Assembly: GCA_036676235.1 (NCBI GenBank)
Contig: JAKFDI010000056.1
Location: 32,358-96,357 of the forward strand
Source of the DNA: JAKFDI01 sp036676235
Lineage (GTDB): Bacteria > Pseudomonadota > Gammaproteobacteria > Burkholderiales > Burkholderiaceae_C
Length of the DNA: 64,000 bases
Direction: 5' to 3'
The notes under the pieces were generated by a model. That model was given only the letters and a program-made list of their open reading frames with translations. It was not told the DNA's origin and did no database searches. A program made the translations under genes and the position numbers. Positions 39,432-48,234 of this stretch are shown here, piece by piece; the stretch's first letter is position 1; every line of letters begins with the position of its first letter.

Positions 39432-40265
39432 ATGAGCGCCATGCACGACGGATCCCATGCCACGCCCGACCACGACGAGACGGTGGTTCGGCCGCGCCGC
39501 AAGGGCATCTACATCCTGCCCAACCTGTTCACGCTCGCCGCGCTGTTCAGCGGCTTCTATGCGGTCGTGATGGCGATGAATGGCCGCTTCGAGCAGGCGG
39601 CCATCGGGATCTTTCTCGCGGCCGTGCTCGACAGCCTCGACGGCCGCGTGGCGCGCATGACCAACACGCAGAGCGCCTTCGGCGAGCAGATGGACAGCCT
39701 GTCCGACATGGTGAGCTTCGGCGCGGCGCCGGCGCTCATCATGTACGAGTGGGCGCTCAAGGGGCTCGGCCGCTGGGGCTGGATCGCGGCCTTCATCTAT
39801 TGCGCCGGCGCCGCGCTGCGGCTCGCGCGCTTCAACACCAACATCGGCGTCGTGGACAAGCGCTTCTTCCAGGGCCTGCCGAGCCCGGCGGCGGCGGCGC
39901 TGATCATCGGCTTCATCTGGGTGATGGACGACGGCGGCTGGCACAACGTCTGGCAGATCGATTGGCTCGCCTGGTGCGCGTTCGCGATGACGCTTTACGC
40001 CGGCCTCACGATGGTGACCAACGTACCGTTCTACAGCTTCAAGGACGTGAACTTCAGGAAGACCGTGCCGTTCATCGTGATCGTCGCCATTGCGCTGGGC
40101 ATCGCCATCATCAACATCCACCCGCCGGTCGTGCTGTTCGCGCTCTTCCTGGTGTACGGCTTCTCGGGCTACGTGGTCTATGCGTACAAGAAGATGAAGG
40201 GCCGGCCGGTCAGCATGATCGCCACCTCCACCGACGAGCCCGACGAGCAGGGGCTGCACCGCTAG
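39432..40265 (+). CDS. pssA: CDP-diacylglycerol-serine O-phosphatidyltransferase
   Basis: The 277-residue integral membrane enzyme makes phosphatidylserine, the precursor of phosphatidylethanolamine. The CDP-alcohol phosphotransferase signature is complete: DSLDGRVARMTNTQSAFGEQ and MDSLSDMVSFG supply the DGxxAR-8x-Gxxx-Dxxx-D residues. About seven hydrophobic helices follow. The start chosen is ATG 39432 (MSAMHDGS). An ATG at 39441 is equally possible, and neither has a strong ribosome site. Its position between ilvC and leuA is a common arrangement in Burkholderiales, without an obvious pathway link. Confidence 0.95.
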   Translation: MSAMHDGSHATPDHDETVVRPRRKGIYILPNLFTLAALFSGFYAVVMAMNGRFEQAAIGIFLAAVLDSLDGRVARMTNTQSAFGEQMDSLSDMVSFGAAPALIMYEWALKGLGRWGWIAAFIYCAGAALRLARFNTNIGVVDKRFFQGLPSPAAAALIIGFIWVMDDGGWHNVWQIDWLAWCAFAMTLYAGLTMVTNVPFYSFKDVNFRKTVPFIVIVAIALGIAIINIHPPVVLFALFLVYGFSGYVVYAYKKMKGRPVSMIATSTDEPDEQGLHR

Positions 40266-40298
40266 CCTTCCGGCGATCGAGTGCTATATTCGACAGCC

Positions 40299-40358
40299 AT
40301 GACGTTCCTGTCCGCGACCACGCTACTGCTTCTTCTAGGAGAGCCACGGGTTCGCTGA
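40299..40358 (+). CDS. leuL: Leucine-rich leader peptide of the leuA attenuator
   Basis: A 19-residue frame, MTFLSATTLLLLLGEPRVR, contains five consecutive leucine codons (CTA CTG CTT CTT CTA, two of them CTA), a total of six leucines, and ends at TGA 40356. An intrinsic terminator hairpin begins 28 bases after the stop, and the 2-isopropylmalate synthase gene follows. This is the classic design of translation-coupled attenuation: ribosome stalling at leucine codons when leucyl-tRNA is scarce would prevent the terminator and raise leuA. TATATT at 40285-40290 is a possible -10 box just upstream. The ribosome site is weak. The pairing alternatives need folding to confirm. Confidence 0.75.
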   Translation: MTFLSATTLLLLLGEPRVR

Positions 40359-40385
40359 TCGTCCACGTCCACACGTCTTGATCTC

Positions 40386-40423
40386 AACGGCCCGTATGCA
40401 ACCAGCAGCGGGCCGTTTTGCTT
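40386..40423 (+). terminator. Attenuator terminator ahead of leuA
   Basis: AACGGCCCG (40386-40394) pairs with CGGGCCGTT (40409-40417) around a 14-base loop, followed by TTGCTTTTT. It lies between the leucine leader peptide and leuA. It could also end pssA transcription, but the leader peptide makes attenuation the better reading. Confidence 0.85.
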
Positions 40424-40463
40424 TTTCTGAATGCTGGTTGCGAAACACTCGACGAGGTATTCC

Positions 40464-42158
40464 ATGTTGAAGCAACCGCATCTCAAGTACCGCGCCACGA
40501 CGCTCGTGGCCCTGCGTGACCGTACCTGGCCCGACGCCGTGCTGGACCGCGCGCCGCTGTGGTGCAGCGTCGACCTTCGCGACGGCAACCAGGCGCTCAT
40601 CGAGCCGATGGACAGCGCCCGCAAGCTGCGCATGTTCGAGATGCTGGTGCGCATCGGCTTCAAGGAGATCGAGGTCGGCTTTCCCTCTGCGTCACAGACG
40701 GACTTCGATTTCGTTCGGCTGCTGATCGAGCAGGACCTGATTCCGGAGGACGTGACGATCCAGGTGCTGACCCAGGCGCGGCCGGAGCTGATCGCGCGCA
40801 CCTTCGAGTCGCTCGTCGGCGCACGGCGCGTGGTGGTGCATCTGTACAACGCCGTGGCGCCGGTGATGCGCCGCGTGGTGCTCGGTCTCGACGAAGACGG
40901 CATCGTGGCGCTCGCCACCACGCACGCTCGCCTGATCAAGGATCTGGCTCAGCGTCAGGCCGGCACGGAGTTCGTGTTCGAGTATTCGCCCGAGATGTTC
41001 TCCGGCACCGAGCTCGCGTTCTCCAAGCGCGTGGTGGATGCGGTCACCGCGGTGTGGGAACCCACGCCCGCACGCCCTTGCATCGTCAATCTGCCGTCGA
41101 CGGTGGAGCACTCCACGCCGAACATCTTCGCTGACATGATCGAGTGGATGCACCGCCACCTCGAGCGGCGCGACAGCATCGTGCTGTCGGTGCATCCGCA
41201 CAACGACCGTGGCACCGGCACGGCGGCCGGCGAGTTCGCGCTAATGGCCGGCGCCGACCGCATCGAAGGCTGCCTGTTCGGCAACGGAGAACGCACCGGC
41301 AATGTCGACCTCGTCAACATCGCGCTGAACCTGTACACGCAGGGCGTCGACCCGGGCCTCGACTTCGCCGACATCGACGAAGTGCGTCGCTGCGTCGAGC
41401 ACTGCAACCAGCTGCCGGTGCATCCGCGCCATCCGTACGCCGGTGACCTGGTCTACACCTCGTTCTCCGGCTCGCACCAGGACGCGATCAAGAAGGCCTT
41501 CGCCGCCCGCCGAGACACCGACATCTGGGTCATGCCCTATCTGCCCATCGACCCGAAGGACGTGGGCCGCAACTACGACGCGGTGATTCGCATCAACAGC
41601 CAGTCCGGCAAGGGCGGCATCTCCTACCTGCTCGAAAGCGAGTACGGCATCGAACTGCCACGCCGGCTGCAGATCGAGTTCAGTCAGGTGGTGCAGTCGG
41701 TGATGGACGACACCGGCAAGGAGCTGTCGGCCGGCGACATCTGGAACATCTTCGAGCGCGAGTACGGGCTCGTGGCCGGCGCGGAGTCTGCCGTGCGCTC
41801 GACGATCGCAAGCCTTGCGCAGGGCGGCGTCTCGGTGACGGCCACCGCGCGCATCGGCTCGCGCGAGATGCAGGTGCAGGGCCAAGGCTCCGGTCCGATC
41901 GATGCGTTCGTCGACGGGCTCGGCCGGCAGCTCGCGACGCCGGTGCGGGTGCTCGACTATCACGAACACGCCATCGGCAGCGGCGCCGACGCGAAGGCCG
42001 TGGCCTACCTCGAGCTGCGCATTGACGACGCGCACACGCTCTTCGGCGTGGGCATCGACGCCAACATCGTGTCGGCCTCGCTGCAGGCCATCGTGTCGGC
42101 GCTGCAGCGCGCCGGCCGGCGTGGCGCGCTGCGCTTGGACAGCGCGGCGCTCGCCTAA
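40464..42158 (+). CDS. leuA: 2-isopropylmalate synthase, long type (LeuA type 2)
   Basis: The 564-residue synthase condenses acetyl-CoA with 2-oxoisovalerate, the first committed step to leucine. Its TIM-barrel motif is CSVDLRDGNQALIEPM near residue 35, with the metal histidines in SVHPHNDRGTGTAAGEFALM. The C-terminal LeuA dimer/regulatory domain occupies about the last 130 residues, where leucine inhibition occurs in relatives. The sequence follows the long, fungal/actinobacterial-like subfamily (LKYRATTLVALRDRTWPDAV at the start). GAGGT precedes the ATG. A second, different synthase follows after 34 bases. Confidence 0.95.
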   Translation: MLKQPHLKYRATTLVALRDRTWPDAVLDRAPLWCSVDLRDGNQALIEPMDSARKLRMFEMLVRIGFKEIEVGFPSASQTDFDFVRLLIEQDLIPEDVTIQVLTQARPELIARTFESLVGARRVVVHLYNAVAPVMRRVVLGLDEDGIVALATTHARLIKDLAQRQAGTEFVFEYSPEMFSGTELAFSKRVVDAVTAVWEPTPARPCIVNLPSTVEHSTPNIFADMIEWMHRHLERRDSIVLSVHPHNDRGTGTAAGEFALMAGADRIEGCLFGNGERTGNVDLVNIALNLYTQGVDPGLDFADIDEVRRCVEHCNQLPVHPRHPYAGDLVYTSFSGSHQDAIKKAFAARRDTDIWVMPYLPIDPKDVGRNYDAVIRINSQSGKGGISYLLESEYGIELPRRLQIEFSQVVQSVMDDTGKELSAGDIWNIFEREYGLVAGAESAVRSTIASLAQGGVSVTATARIGSREMQVQGQGSGPIDAFVDGLGRQLATPVRVLDYHEHAIGSGADAKAVAYLELRIDDAHTLFGVGIDANIVSASLQAIVSALQRAGRRGALRLDSAALA

Positions 42159-42192
42159 CATCCCGCTTCGACGAAGTACCCCGGAGACCGCC

Positions 42193-43734
42193 ATGACCGA
42201 CAAGCTGATCATCTTCGACACGACGCTGCGCGACGGCGAGCAGTCACCGGGCGCTTCGATGACGCGCGACGAGAAGCTGCGTATCGCGCGCCAGCTCGAG
42301 CGGCTGCGCGTGGACGTGATCGAGGCCGGTTTTGCGGCCTCGAGCAACGGCGACTTCGAGGCGGTGAAAGCCATCGCCACGCAGGTGCGCGAGTCGACGG
42401 TGTGCTCTCTCGCGCGCGCCAACGACCGCGACATCAGCCGCGCGGCCGAGGCGCTGCAGGGCGCGGCGCGCGCGCGCATCCACACCTTCATCGCGACCAG
42501 TGCCCTGCACATGGAGAAGAAGCTGCGCATGACGCCCGACCAGGTGTTCGAGCAGGCGAAGCTCTCGGTGCGCTTCGCACGCAACCTCTGCGAGGACGTG
42601 GAGTTCTCACCCGAGGATGGCTATCGCTCCGACCCGGATTTCCTCTGCCGCGTGATCGAGGCGGTGATTGCCGAAGGCGCCACCACCATCAACCTGCCCG
42701 ATACCGTGGGCTACGCCATCCCCGAGCTCTACGGCAACTTCATCCTCAAGCTGCGCGAGCGCATTCCCAATGCGGACAAGGCCGTGTGGTCAGTGCATTG
42801 CCACAACGACCTGGGCATGGCGGTCGCCAACTCGCTGGCCGGCGTCAAGATCGGCGGCGCGCGCCAGGTCGAATGCACCATCAACGGCCTCGGCGAGCGA
42901 GCGGGCAACTGTTCGCTCGAAGAGGTGGTGATGGCGGTCAAGACGCGCCGCGACCACTTCGGTCTCGACGTCGCCATCGATGCCACGCAGATCGTGCCGG
43001 CCTCTCGGCTCGTGGCGCAGACCACGGGCTTCGTGGTGCAGCCCAACAAGGCGGTGGTGGGCGCCAATGCCTTCGCGCATGCCTCGGGCATCCACCAGGA
43101 CGGCGTGCTCAAGGCGCGCGACACCTACGAGATCATGCGCGCCGAAGACGTGGGCTGGAGCGCCAACAAGATCGTGCTCGGCAAGCTCTCGGGGCGCAAC
43201 GCCTTCAAGCAGCGGCTGCAGGAGCTCGGCGTGGCGCTGGAGTCGGAGGCCGAGGTCAACGCCGCCTTCGCCAAGTTCAAGGAACTGGCCGACCGCAAGA
43301 GCGACATCTTCGACGAGGACATCCTCGCCCTCGTCATGGACGAGTCGGTCACGTCCGAGCATGAGAACTACCGACTGTTGTCGCTGTCGCAGCGCTCGGA
43401 GACCGGCGAGCGGCCGCACGCGGCGGTGACCTTTGCAGACGGGGGCGTCGAGCACCGTGTGGAGAGCGACGGCAACGGGCCGGTGGATGCGACGCTGAAG
43501 GCCATCGAGTCCAAGCTTCAATCTGGCGCCGAAATGCTGCTGTACTCCGTCAATGCCATCACCTCCGGCAGCACAGAATCACAGGGAGAGGTGACGGTCC
43601 GGCTACAGCATGGCGGGCGGGTCGTCAATGGCGTGGGGGCTGATCCGGACATCGTCGTGGCGTCCGCCAAGGCCTATCTGGCGGCATTGAACAAGCTGCA
43701 CAGCAAGACGGAACGCGTGGCGGCACAGGGCTGA
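42193..43734 (+). CDS. leuA: 2-isopropylmalate synthase, short bacterial type (LeuA type 1)
   Basis: The 513-residue enzyme is of the common bacterial LeuA subfamily. FDTTLRDGEQSPGASM is at residues 8-23, the metal pair His202/His204 is in SVHCHNDLGMAVANSLAG, and the substrate loop GLGERAGNCSLEE is present. The C-terminal regulatory domain ends with GVGADPDIVVASAKAYLAAL. It differs strongly from the type 2 synthase directly upstream, so the two are not a recent duplication. CGGAGA lies about six bases upstream. It is probably cotranscribed with the upstream gene and thus under the same attenuator. The split of work between the two is unknown. One may serve another 2-oxoacid. Confidence 0.94.
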   Translation: MTDKLIIFDTTLRDGEQSPGASMTRDEKLRIARQLERLRVDVIEAGFAASSNGDFEAVKAIATQVRESTVCSLARANDRDISRAAEALQGAARARIHTFIATSALHMEKKLRMTPDQVFEQAKLSVRFARNLCEDVEFSPEDGYRSDPDFLCRVIEAVIAEGATTINLPDTVGYAIPELYGNFILKLRERIPNADKAVWSVHCHNDLGMAVANSLAGVKIGGARQVECTINGLGERAGNCSLEEVVMAVKTRRDHFGLDVAIDATQIVPASRLVAQTTGFVVQPNKAVVGANAFAHASGIHQDGVLKARDTYEIMRAEDVGWSANKIVLGKLSGRNAFKQRLQELGVALESEAEVNAAFAKFKELADRKSDIFDEDILALVMDESVTSEHENYRLLSLSQRSETGERPHAAVTFADGGVEHRVESDGNGPVDATLKAIESKLQSGAEMLLYSVNAITSGSTESQGEVTVRLQHGGRVVNGVGADPDIVVASAKAYLAALNKLHSKTERVAAQG

Positions 43735-43797
43735 GCAATCGGTCACAACTGTGGCAATCAAGACGGCACTTGAGGAGTCGCGCGTAAGTTTTTGATC

Positions 43798-43826
43798 TTG
43801 TGCAGATTTTTGCGTTCACCTACACT
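43798..43826 (+). promoter_or_regulatory. Sigma-70 promoter of the D-Ala-D-Ala endopeptidase gene
   Basis: TTGTGC (43798-43803), 17-base spacer, TACACT (43821-43826). It ends 28 bases before the chosen GTG start, which supports that start over the upstream ATG at 43800. Confidence 0.6.
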
Positions 43827-43853
43827 TTCGCCATCGTGAGTCGAGGGGTTGAC

Positions 43854-44876
43854 GTGAAGTTCTGGTCAAGATTCGCATCCGTTGTCGTGATGGCCGTTGC
43901 CGCTGCGGTGGCGGTCCCCAGCGCCGCTTACAGCGCGCAGTCGAAAAAGCGCGTTCACGCGAGCGCCAAGAAGAGCGCGACCAAGCCGTCCCCGCGCGCC
44001 CGCAAGCCGGCGCGGCGCACCAAGGCCCGCGCGGTGGTTCGTTCGGCGCCGCGGCTGTCGTTCGGGCAGATCGCCGGGCTGCATCTCACGCCGGATGATG
44101 CCGACCTCAAGTCGGCCGTCGCCCTCGTGCTCGATCAGGAAACCAACGAAGTGCTGTTCGCCAAGAACGCCAAGGCGGTGCTCCCCATTGCCTCGCTCAC
44201 CAAGCTGATGACCGCGCTTGTGGTCACGGAAGCCGACCTGCCGCTCGATGAGGTGCTCACCGTCACCCAGGCAGATGTCGACACCGAAAAGGGCAGCCGC
44301 TCGCGCCTGCGGGTCGGCACCAAGCTCACGCGCGGCGAGATGCTGCATCTGGCGCTGATGTCTTCGGAAAATCGTGCGGCGAATGCGCTCGGCAGGCACT
44401 ACCCGGGCGGCCTCGACGCCTTCGTGCATGAGATGAACCGCAGGGCCGACGAACTCGGCATGAGCCACACCCGCTATGTCGAGCCGACGGGGCTGTCGAG
44501 CGGCAACCAGTCCAGCGCGCGCGATCTCGCGATCCTGGTGAAGGCGGTCCATGAGGTACCGCTCATTCGCGAATGGTCCACCTCGTCCGAATATCTGGTG
44601 GACGTGGGCAATCGTCAGCTGCGCTATGGCACCACCAACGGCCTGGTGCGCGATCCCACCTGGGACATCGGCCTGCAGAAGACGGGCTACATCTCCGAAG
44701 CCGGCCGCTGCCTCGTGATGCAGGCCGAGATGCTGGGCCGCAAGCTCATCATGGTGTTCCTCGATTCGACGGGCAAGTACTCGCGTATCGGCGACGCCAA
44801 CCGCATGCGCGACTGGCTGATGGAGAACGCCATGCAGACTGCGTCGGCACACACGGCGTCAAAGATCGCCCAGTAG
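43854..44876 (+). CDS. pbpG: D-alanyl-D-alanine endopeptidase (PBP7 type, peptidase S11)
   Basis: The protein has about 340 residues. From the GTG at 43854 it has a signal peptide (FASVVVMAVAAAVAVPSAAYSA) and then a Lys/Arg-rich linker (KKRVHASAKKSATKPSPRAR) before the penicillin-binding domain. All three active-site motifs are present: SLTK with Ser114 and Lys117, SEN at 171-173, and KTG at 276-278. It cuts or trims peptidoglycan cross-bridges in the periplasm. GTG with GAGGGG five bases upstream is preferred. An ATG 18 codons earlier would start inside the predicted promoter. A strong terminator follows. Confidence 0.9.
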   Translation: MKFWSRFASVVVMAVAAAVAVPSAAYSAQSKKRVHASAKKSATKPSPRARKPARRTKARAVVRSAPRLSFGQIAGLHLTPDDADLKSAVALVLDQETNEVLFAKNAKAVLPIASLTKLMTALVVTEADLPLDEVLTVTQADVDTEKGSRSRLRVGTKLTRGEMLHLALMSSENRAANALGRHYPGGLDAFVHEMNRRADELGMSHTRYVEPTGLSSGNQSSARDLAILVKAVHEVPLIREWSTSSEYLVDVGNRQLRYGTTNGLVRDPTWDIGLQKTGYISEAGRCLVMQAEMLGRKLIMVFLDSTGKYSRIGDANRMRDWLMENAMQTASAHTASKIAQ

Positions 44877-44898
44877 CGGCACGCGCCTGCGACGAACG

Positions 44899-44924
44899 AA
44901 AGCCCGGCTCTGCCGGGCTTTTTC
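44899..44924 (+). terminator. Intrinsic terminator after pbpG
   Basis: AAAGCCCGGC-TCT-GCCGGGCTTT followed by TTCG. Because TTTC also follows on the minus strand it probably serves the converging iclR-type gene as well. Confidence 0.9.
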
Positions 44925-44939
44925 GTGAGGCCTGCTCGG

Positions 44940-45743
44940 CTACTTGAGCGAGTGCACGGTCGACGCGCTCGGCGCCGGTGCGCGGTAGCCGAGCGCGGCC
45001 GAGATCTGCGCCGCCGTCGTCTTGAGTCGCTCCATCCAGCCTTCTTCCAGCCGGTCGGCCGGTGCCGAGATCGAGAGCCCGGCGACCAGCTTGCCCTGGT
45101 CGTCGAGGATGCCGGCGGCGAGGCAGCGCACGCCGAGTTCGAGTTCCTCGTCGTCGCGCGCCGTGCCCTGGCTCGCCACCTTCGTGAGTTCACGCTCGAG
45201 CGCGCCCAGCGTCGTGATGCTGTTGCGCGTGTGGCCATTGAGGCCGGTGCGCGTGGCGTAGGCGCGCACGCGCTGGGCGTCGTCGTGTGCGAGGAACAGC
45301 TTGCCGACTGAGGTGAGGTGCAGCGGCGCACGCCCGCCGATCGCACGCACCACCTGCATGCCCGAGCGCTCGCTGTAGGTACGCTCGATGTAGACGATCT
45401 CGTCGCCCTGGCGCATCGACAGATTCACCGGCTGGTGCGTCACCTTGTGCAGCTCGCGCATCGGGCCGAGCGCCGCATCGCGCACGTCCAGCCGCGCCTT
45501 CACCAGATTGCCCAGTTCCAGCAGGCGCATGCCCAGCCGATAACTGCCGGCCTGCGGGCGATCGACGAAGCGGCCGATCGTCAGATCGTTCAGGATGCGG
45601 TGCGCCGTGGAAGGATGCAGTCCGGTCTGCTCACTGATGAGCTTGAGGGAAACCGGATCGGGATAGGAGGCCAGGATGTCGAGCAGCAGGAACGTACGCT
45701 CGAGAACCTGGATAGCCGGAACCTTCGCTTCTGTGTTCTTCAT
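44940..45743 (-). CDS. IclR-family transcription regulator
   Basis: The 267-residue regulator has an N-terminal winged helix (about 10-75: LISEQTGLHPSTAHRILNDL). The C-terminal IclR effector domain includes VNLSMRQGDEIVYIERTYSE, LHLTSVGKLFLAHDDAQRV and CLAAGILDDQGKLVAGLSIS. An AAGGAGA site lies 12 bases before the ATG. It is divergent from the TIGR03790 gene with only 37 bases between the starts, so it may regulate that gene or itself. The effector is unknown, and no catabolic operon is adjacent. Confidence 0.9.
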   Translation of the reverse strand: MKNTEAKVPAIQVLERTFLLLDILASYPDPVSLKLISEQTGLHPSTAHRILNDLTIGRFVDRPQAGSYRLGMRLLELGNLVKARLDVRDAALGPMRELHKVTHQPVNLSMRQGDEIVYIERTYSERSGMQVVRAIGGRAPLHLTSVGKLFLAHDDAQRVRAYATRTGLNGHTRNSITTLGALERELTKVASQGTARDDEELELGVRCLAAGILDDQGKLVAGLSISAPADRLEEGWMERLKTTAAQISAALGYRAPAPSASTVHSLK

Positions 45744-45780
45744 GGCTGGGCATTCTCCTTGAACTGGATCTCATTTTTGC

Positions 45781-46935
45781 ATGGCGAAAGATGTGGCTGC
45801 ATGCCGGAAGCGCACTCCCGACGTGACCGGGCGAGCGCGGCAGGCTTCGCTTGTGCTCATGTTTGTCGTGCTGTTGGCGAGCGCGGCGGCCGTTGGCCAG
45901 GCGACGCGGGGCACTGAAGCCGCGGCGACCGCTTTAAGCGCGGATCGAACTCGACCCGCGGCCCTGGGTGCCGCAGGGCGTTTGCACGCGCGCGACCTCG
46001 GTCTCGTGATCAACACCAACGACCCGTACTCGGTCGCCGTCGGCGCGCACTACATCGCCGCCCGCGGGCTGGCGCCGCATCAGGTGTTGCGCCTCGAGTT
46101 GCCGCTCGTGCCGGTGCTGGACCGCGATGCGTTCGCGCAGCTGCAGGCGCGCATCGTCGAGCACTTCGACGACCGCACGCAGGCGTTGGCGCTGGTCTGG
46201 CAGCAGCCCTACGCCGTGGCGTGCAACTCGATCACCGGAGCGCTGACGCTCGGCTTCGACGCTGCGCTATGCAGCAACAGCTGCGCGCCGTCGCGGCGCT
46301 CGCCGTACTTCGACTCGCCTTCGCTGCGCCCCTTCACCGACCTGCATCTGCGCCCCACCATGCTGCTGGCCGCGCCCGACGCGCAAGCCGCGCGCGCTTT
46401 GATCGACCGCGGCGTGCGCGCGGACCACACGCTCGGCCTGCGCGGCGCGCCGCCCGTGCATGCGTTCTACCTGCGAACCAGCGATCCGGCGCGCAACGTG
46501 CGCGTGAAGTCCTATCCGGCGCCGGGCTTCGTGCCGCAGGTCGGCCTGAACATTCACGTGACAACGGCCGATGCACTCCGCAGTGCCGAGCCGGTGCTGC
46601 TCTACATGACCGGCCTGCCGCGCGTCGCGGGGCTCGACCGGGTCAACTGGGTGCCGGGCGCGCTGGCGGACCACCTCACCTCGTTCGGCGGCCGGCTCAG
46701 CGGCGACAGCGGGCAGATGAGCGTGCTCGACTGGACCGGCTCCGGTGCGACGGCGAGCTACGGCACGGTGTCGGAGCCCTGCGCGCATCCGCAAAAGTTT
46801 CCGCATCCGCGGATCGTGCTGAAGCACTACGTGCAGGGAAGCACGGCCATCGAGGCGTACTGGAAGAGCGTGCGCTGGCCGCAGCAGGGCCTGTTCGTCG
46901 GCGAGCCGCTGGCAGCGCCGTTCGCCCGCGATTGA
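45781..46935 (+). CDS. TIGR03790 family protein, exported
   Basis: The 384-residue protein has a signal segment near residues 23-42 (SLVLMFVVLLASAAAVGQA). The mature part begins LGLVINTNDPYSVAVGAHYI and includes LVWQQPYAVACNSITGALTL and a cysteine pair, ALCSNSCAPS. The ending contains CAHPQKFPHP. These match a conserved uncharacterised family often seen in Proteobacteria and Planctomycetes. There are no catalytic motifs I can name. The start is uncertain: a Met 26 codons later would give a shorter signal peptide. It converges on hpnE with a six-base gap and is divergent from the IclR gene. Confidence 0.75.
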   Translation: MAKDVAACRKRTPDVTGRARQASLVLMFVVLLASAAAVGQATRGTEAAATALSADRTRPAALGAAGRLHARDLGLVINTNDPYSVAVGAHYIAARGLAPHQVLRLELPLVPVLDRDAFAQLQARIVEHFDDRTQALALVWQQPYAVACNSITGALTLGFDAALCSNSCAPSRRSPYFDSPSLRPFTDLHLRPTMLLAAPDAQAARALIDRGVRADHTLGLRGAPPVHAFYLRTSDPARNVRVKSYPAPGFVPQVGLNIHVTTADALRSAEPVLLYMTGLPRVAGLDRVNWVPGALADHLTSFGGRLSGDSGQMSVLDWTGSGATASYGTVSEPCAHPQKFPHPRIVLKHYVQGSTAIEAYWKSVRWPQQGLFVGEPLAAPFARD

Positions 46936-46941
46936 GGCGGC

Positions 46942-48234
46942 TCAGCGGGCCGGGGGCACCGCCGCGAGGCCCGCGCGCACAGCGCCCTCGATCGTCGCAG
47001 GATACGGGCCCGCCACGTAGTCGCCCGCCGCGTGCAGGCCCGGCGTGATGTCGCGCCCCGGCCGGTCGAGACCCGGCGTGCAGCGAAACGTGGCGCGCTT
47101 TTCGGTGAGCAGGCGCAGCGGCTCGAGCGGGCCGCGCAGCAGCGGTCCGAGCGCGGTGCGGGCCTGTGCCTGCGTCGCTTCGCGCGTGGCATCGGCGCCG
47201 CGATCGACCCAGGGCTGCGCGCCGCTGATCACGAACGCGAGCAGCCCCGGCTCGCCGCCGAGACGGCTGAGATCGAAGACGAACTGCGCCGGGCGGTGCG
47301 AGGCGTCGGACGCGAGCGTCAGCATCGGCTCGGGCAGCACGGTGCCGGCGCTGCGCAGGTAGACGGTGACGATGGGCTCGTAGCGCAGTGCTGCGGCCCG
47401 GTCCGCCCAGCGCGCATCGATCGGCCGGGCCAGGCGTGCCGCCTCCGCGGCACTGGCGGCGAGCACCACGTGGTCGAACGCTTGCCCGTCGACCTGCCAG
47501 CCCGGCGCGCGGCGCTCGATCGAATCCACCCGGTGCGAGCGCAGGATCGTCGCGCCGTGTCGGCTGAGCCACTGCTCGGCGGCGGCGGGCAGCAACTCGC
47601 TCAGGCGCCGCCGCGGTAACAGCAGGTCGGACGAACCCGGCCCGGCGAAGAGCGCGTCGCGCAGCACACGAAGAAACACCTGACCGCTGGCCTCTTCGGC
47701 TGGCGTGTTGAGCGCGGCCACGCACAGCGGCTCGATCAGTTCGCGCTGCACCGTGGCAGGCAGTCGCCGGGCCAGCGCCTGCACGGTCGTCGATGGCGCG
47801 CACGCAAAACCGCGCAGGCCCCAGCCGCCGGCCACGGCGAGCAGCCGCAGCCGCTCGGCGAGGGTCCACGCATCCTGTGCCAGCACGCCGCGCACGAAGG
47901 AGAGCAGGGGCGCGCCGCCCGGCAGGCGCAGGCCGCGCCCTTGCGCATCGCACAGGCGCAGCGGCGTGCGCAGCAGCACATCGGCTGGCGCGACGCCGAC
48001 CGCGCGCATCAGGCGCAGCGTTTCGGTGTAGGCGCCGATGAGGATGTGCTGGCCGTTGTCGAGCACCACCGGCCCGTCGACGCTGCGCGCGCGGCCGCCC
48101 AGTTGTGGTGCCATCTCGAACAGCGTGACGCGGTGCCCTCGCTGCACGGCTTCCACCGCCGCGGCCAGCCCCGCCCAGCCGCCGCCGATCACGGCAACCG
48201 CAAGCCCCGGCTCAGTGGCCCACTTAGCGGCCAC
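46942..48234 (-). CDS. hpnE: Hydroxysqualene dehydroxylase
   Basis: The 430-residue FAD-dependent amine-oxidase-like protein converts hydroxysqualene to squalene, the last of the three HpnCDE steps. The FAD motif is VAVIGGGWAGLAAAVEAVQR at residues 13-32, followed by LGGRARS. VLDNGQHILIGAYTETLRLM is a strong HpnE signature. The C-terminal ITPGLHAAGDYVAGPYPATI closes the FAD site. It overlaps the upstream hpnD by 11 bases, and the order hpnC-hpnD-hpnE is standard. No squalene-hopene cyclase gene is in the window. Confidence 0.92.
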   Translation of the reverse strand: MAAKWATEPGLAVAVIGGGWAGLAAAVEAVQRGHRVTLFEMAPQLGGRARSVDGPVVLDNGQHILIGAYTETLRLMRAVGVAPADVLLRTPLRLCDAQGRGLRLPGGAPLLSFVRGVLAQDAWTLAERLRLLAVAGGWGLRGFACAPSTTVQALARRLPATVQRELIEPLCVAALNTPAEEASGQVFLRVLRDALFAGPGSSDLLLPRRRLSELLPAAAEQWLSRHGATILRSHRVDSIERRAPGWQVDGQAFDHVVLAASAAEAARLARPIDARWADRAAALRYEPIVTVYLRSAGTVLPEPMLTLASDASHRPAQFVFDLSRLGGEPGLLAFVISGAQPWVDRGADATREATQAQARTALGPLLRGPLEPLRLLTEKRATFRCTPGLDRPGRDITPGLHAAGDYVAGPYPATIEGAVRAGLAAVPPAR

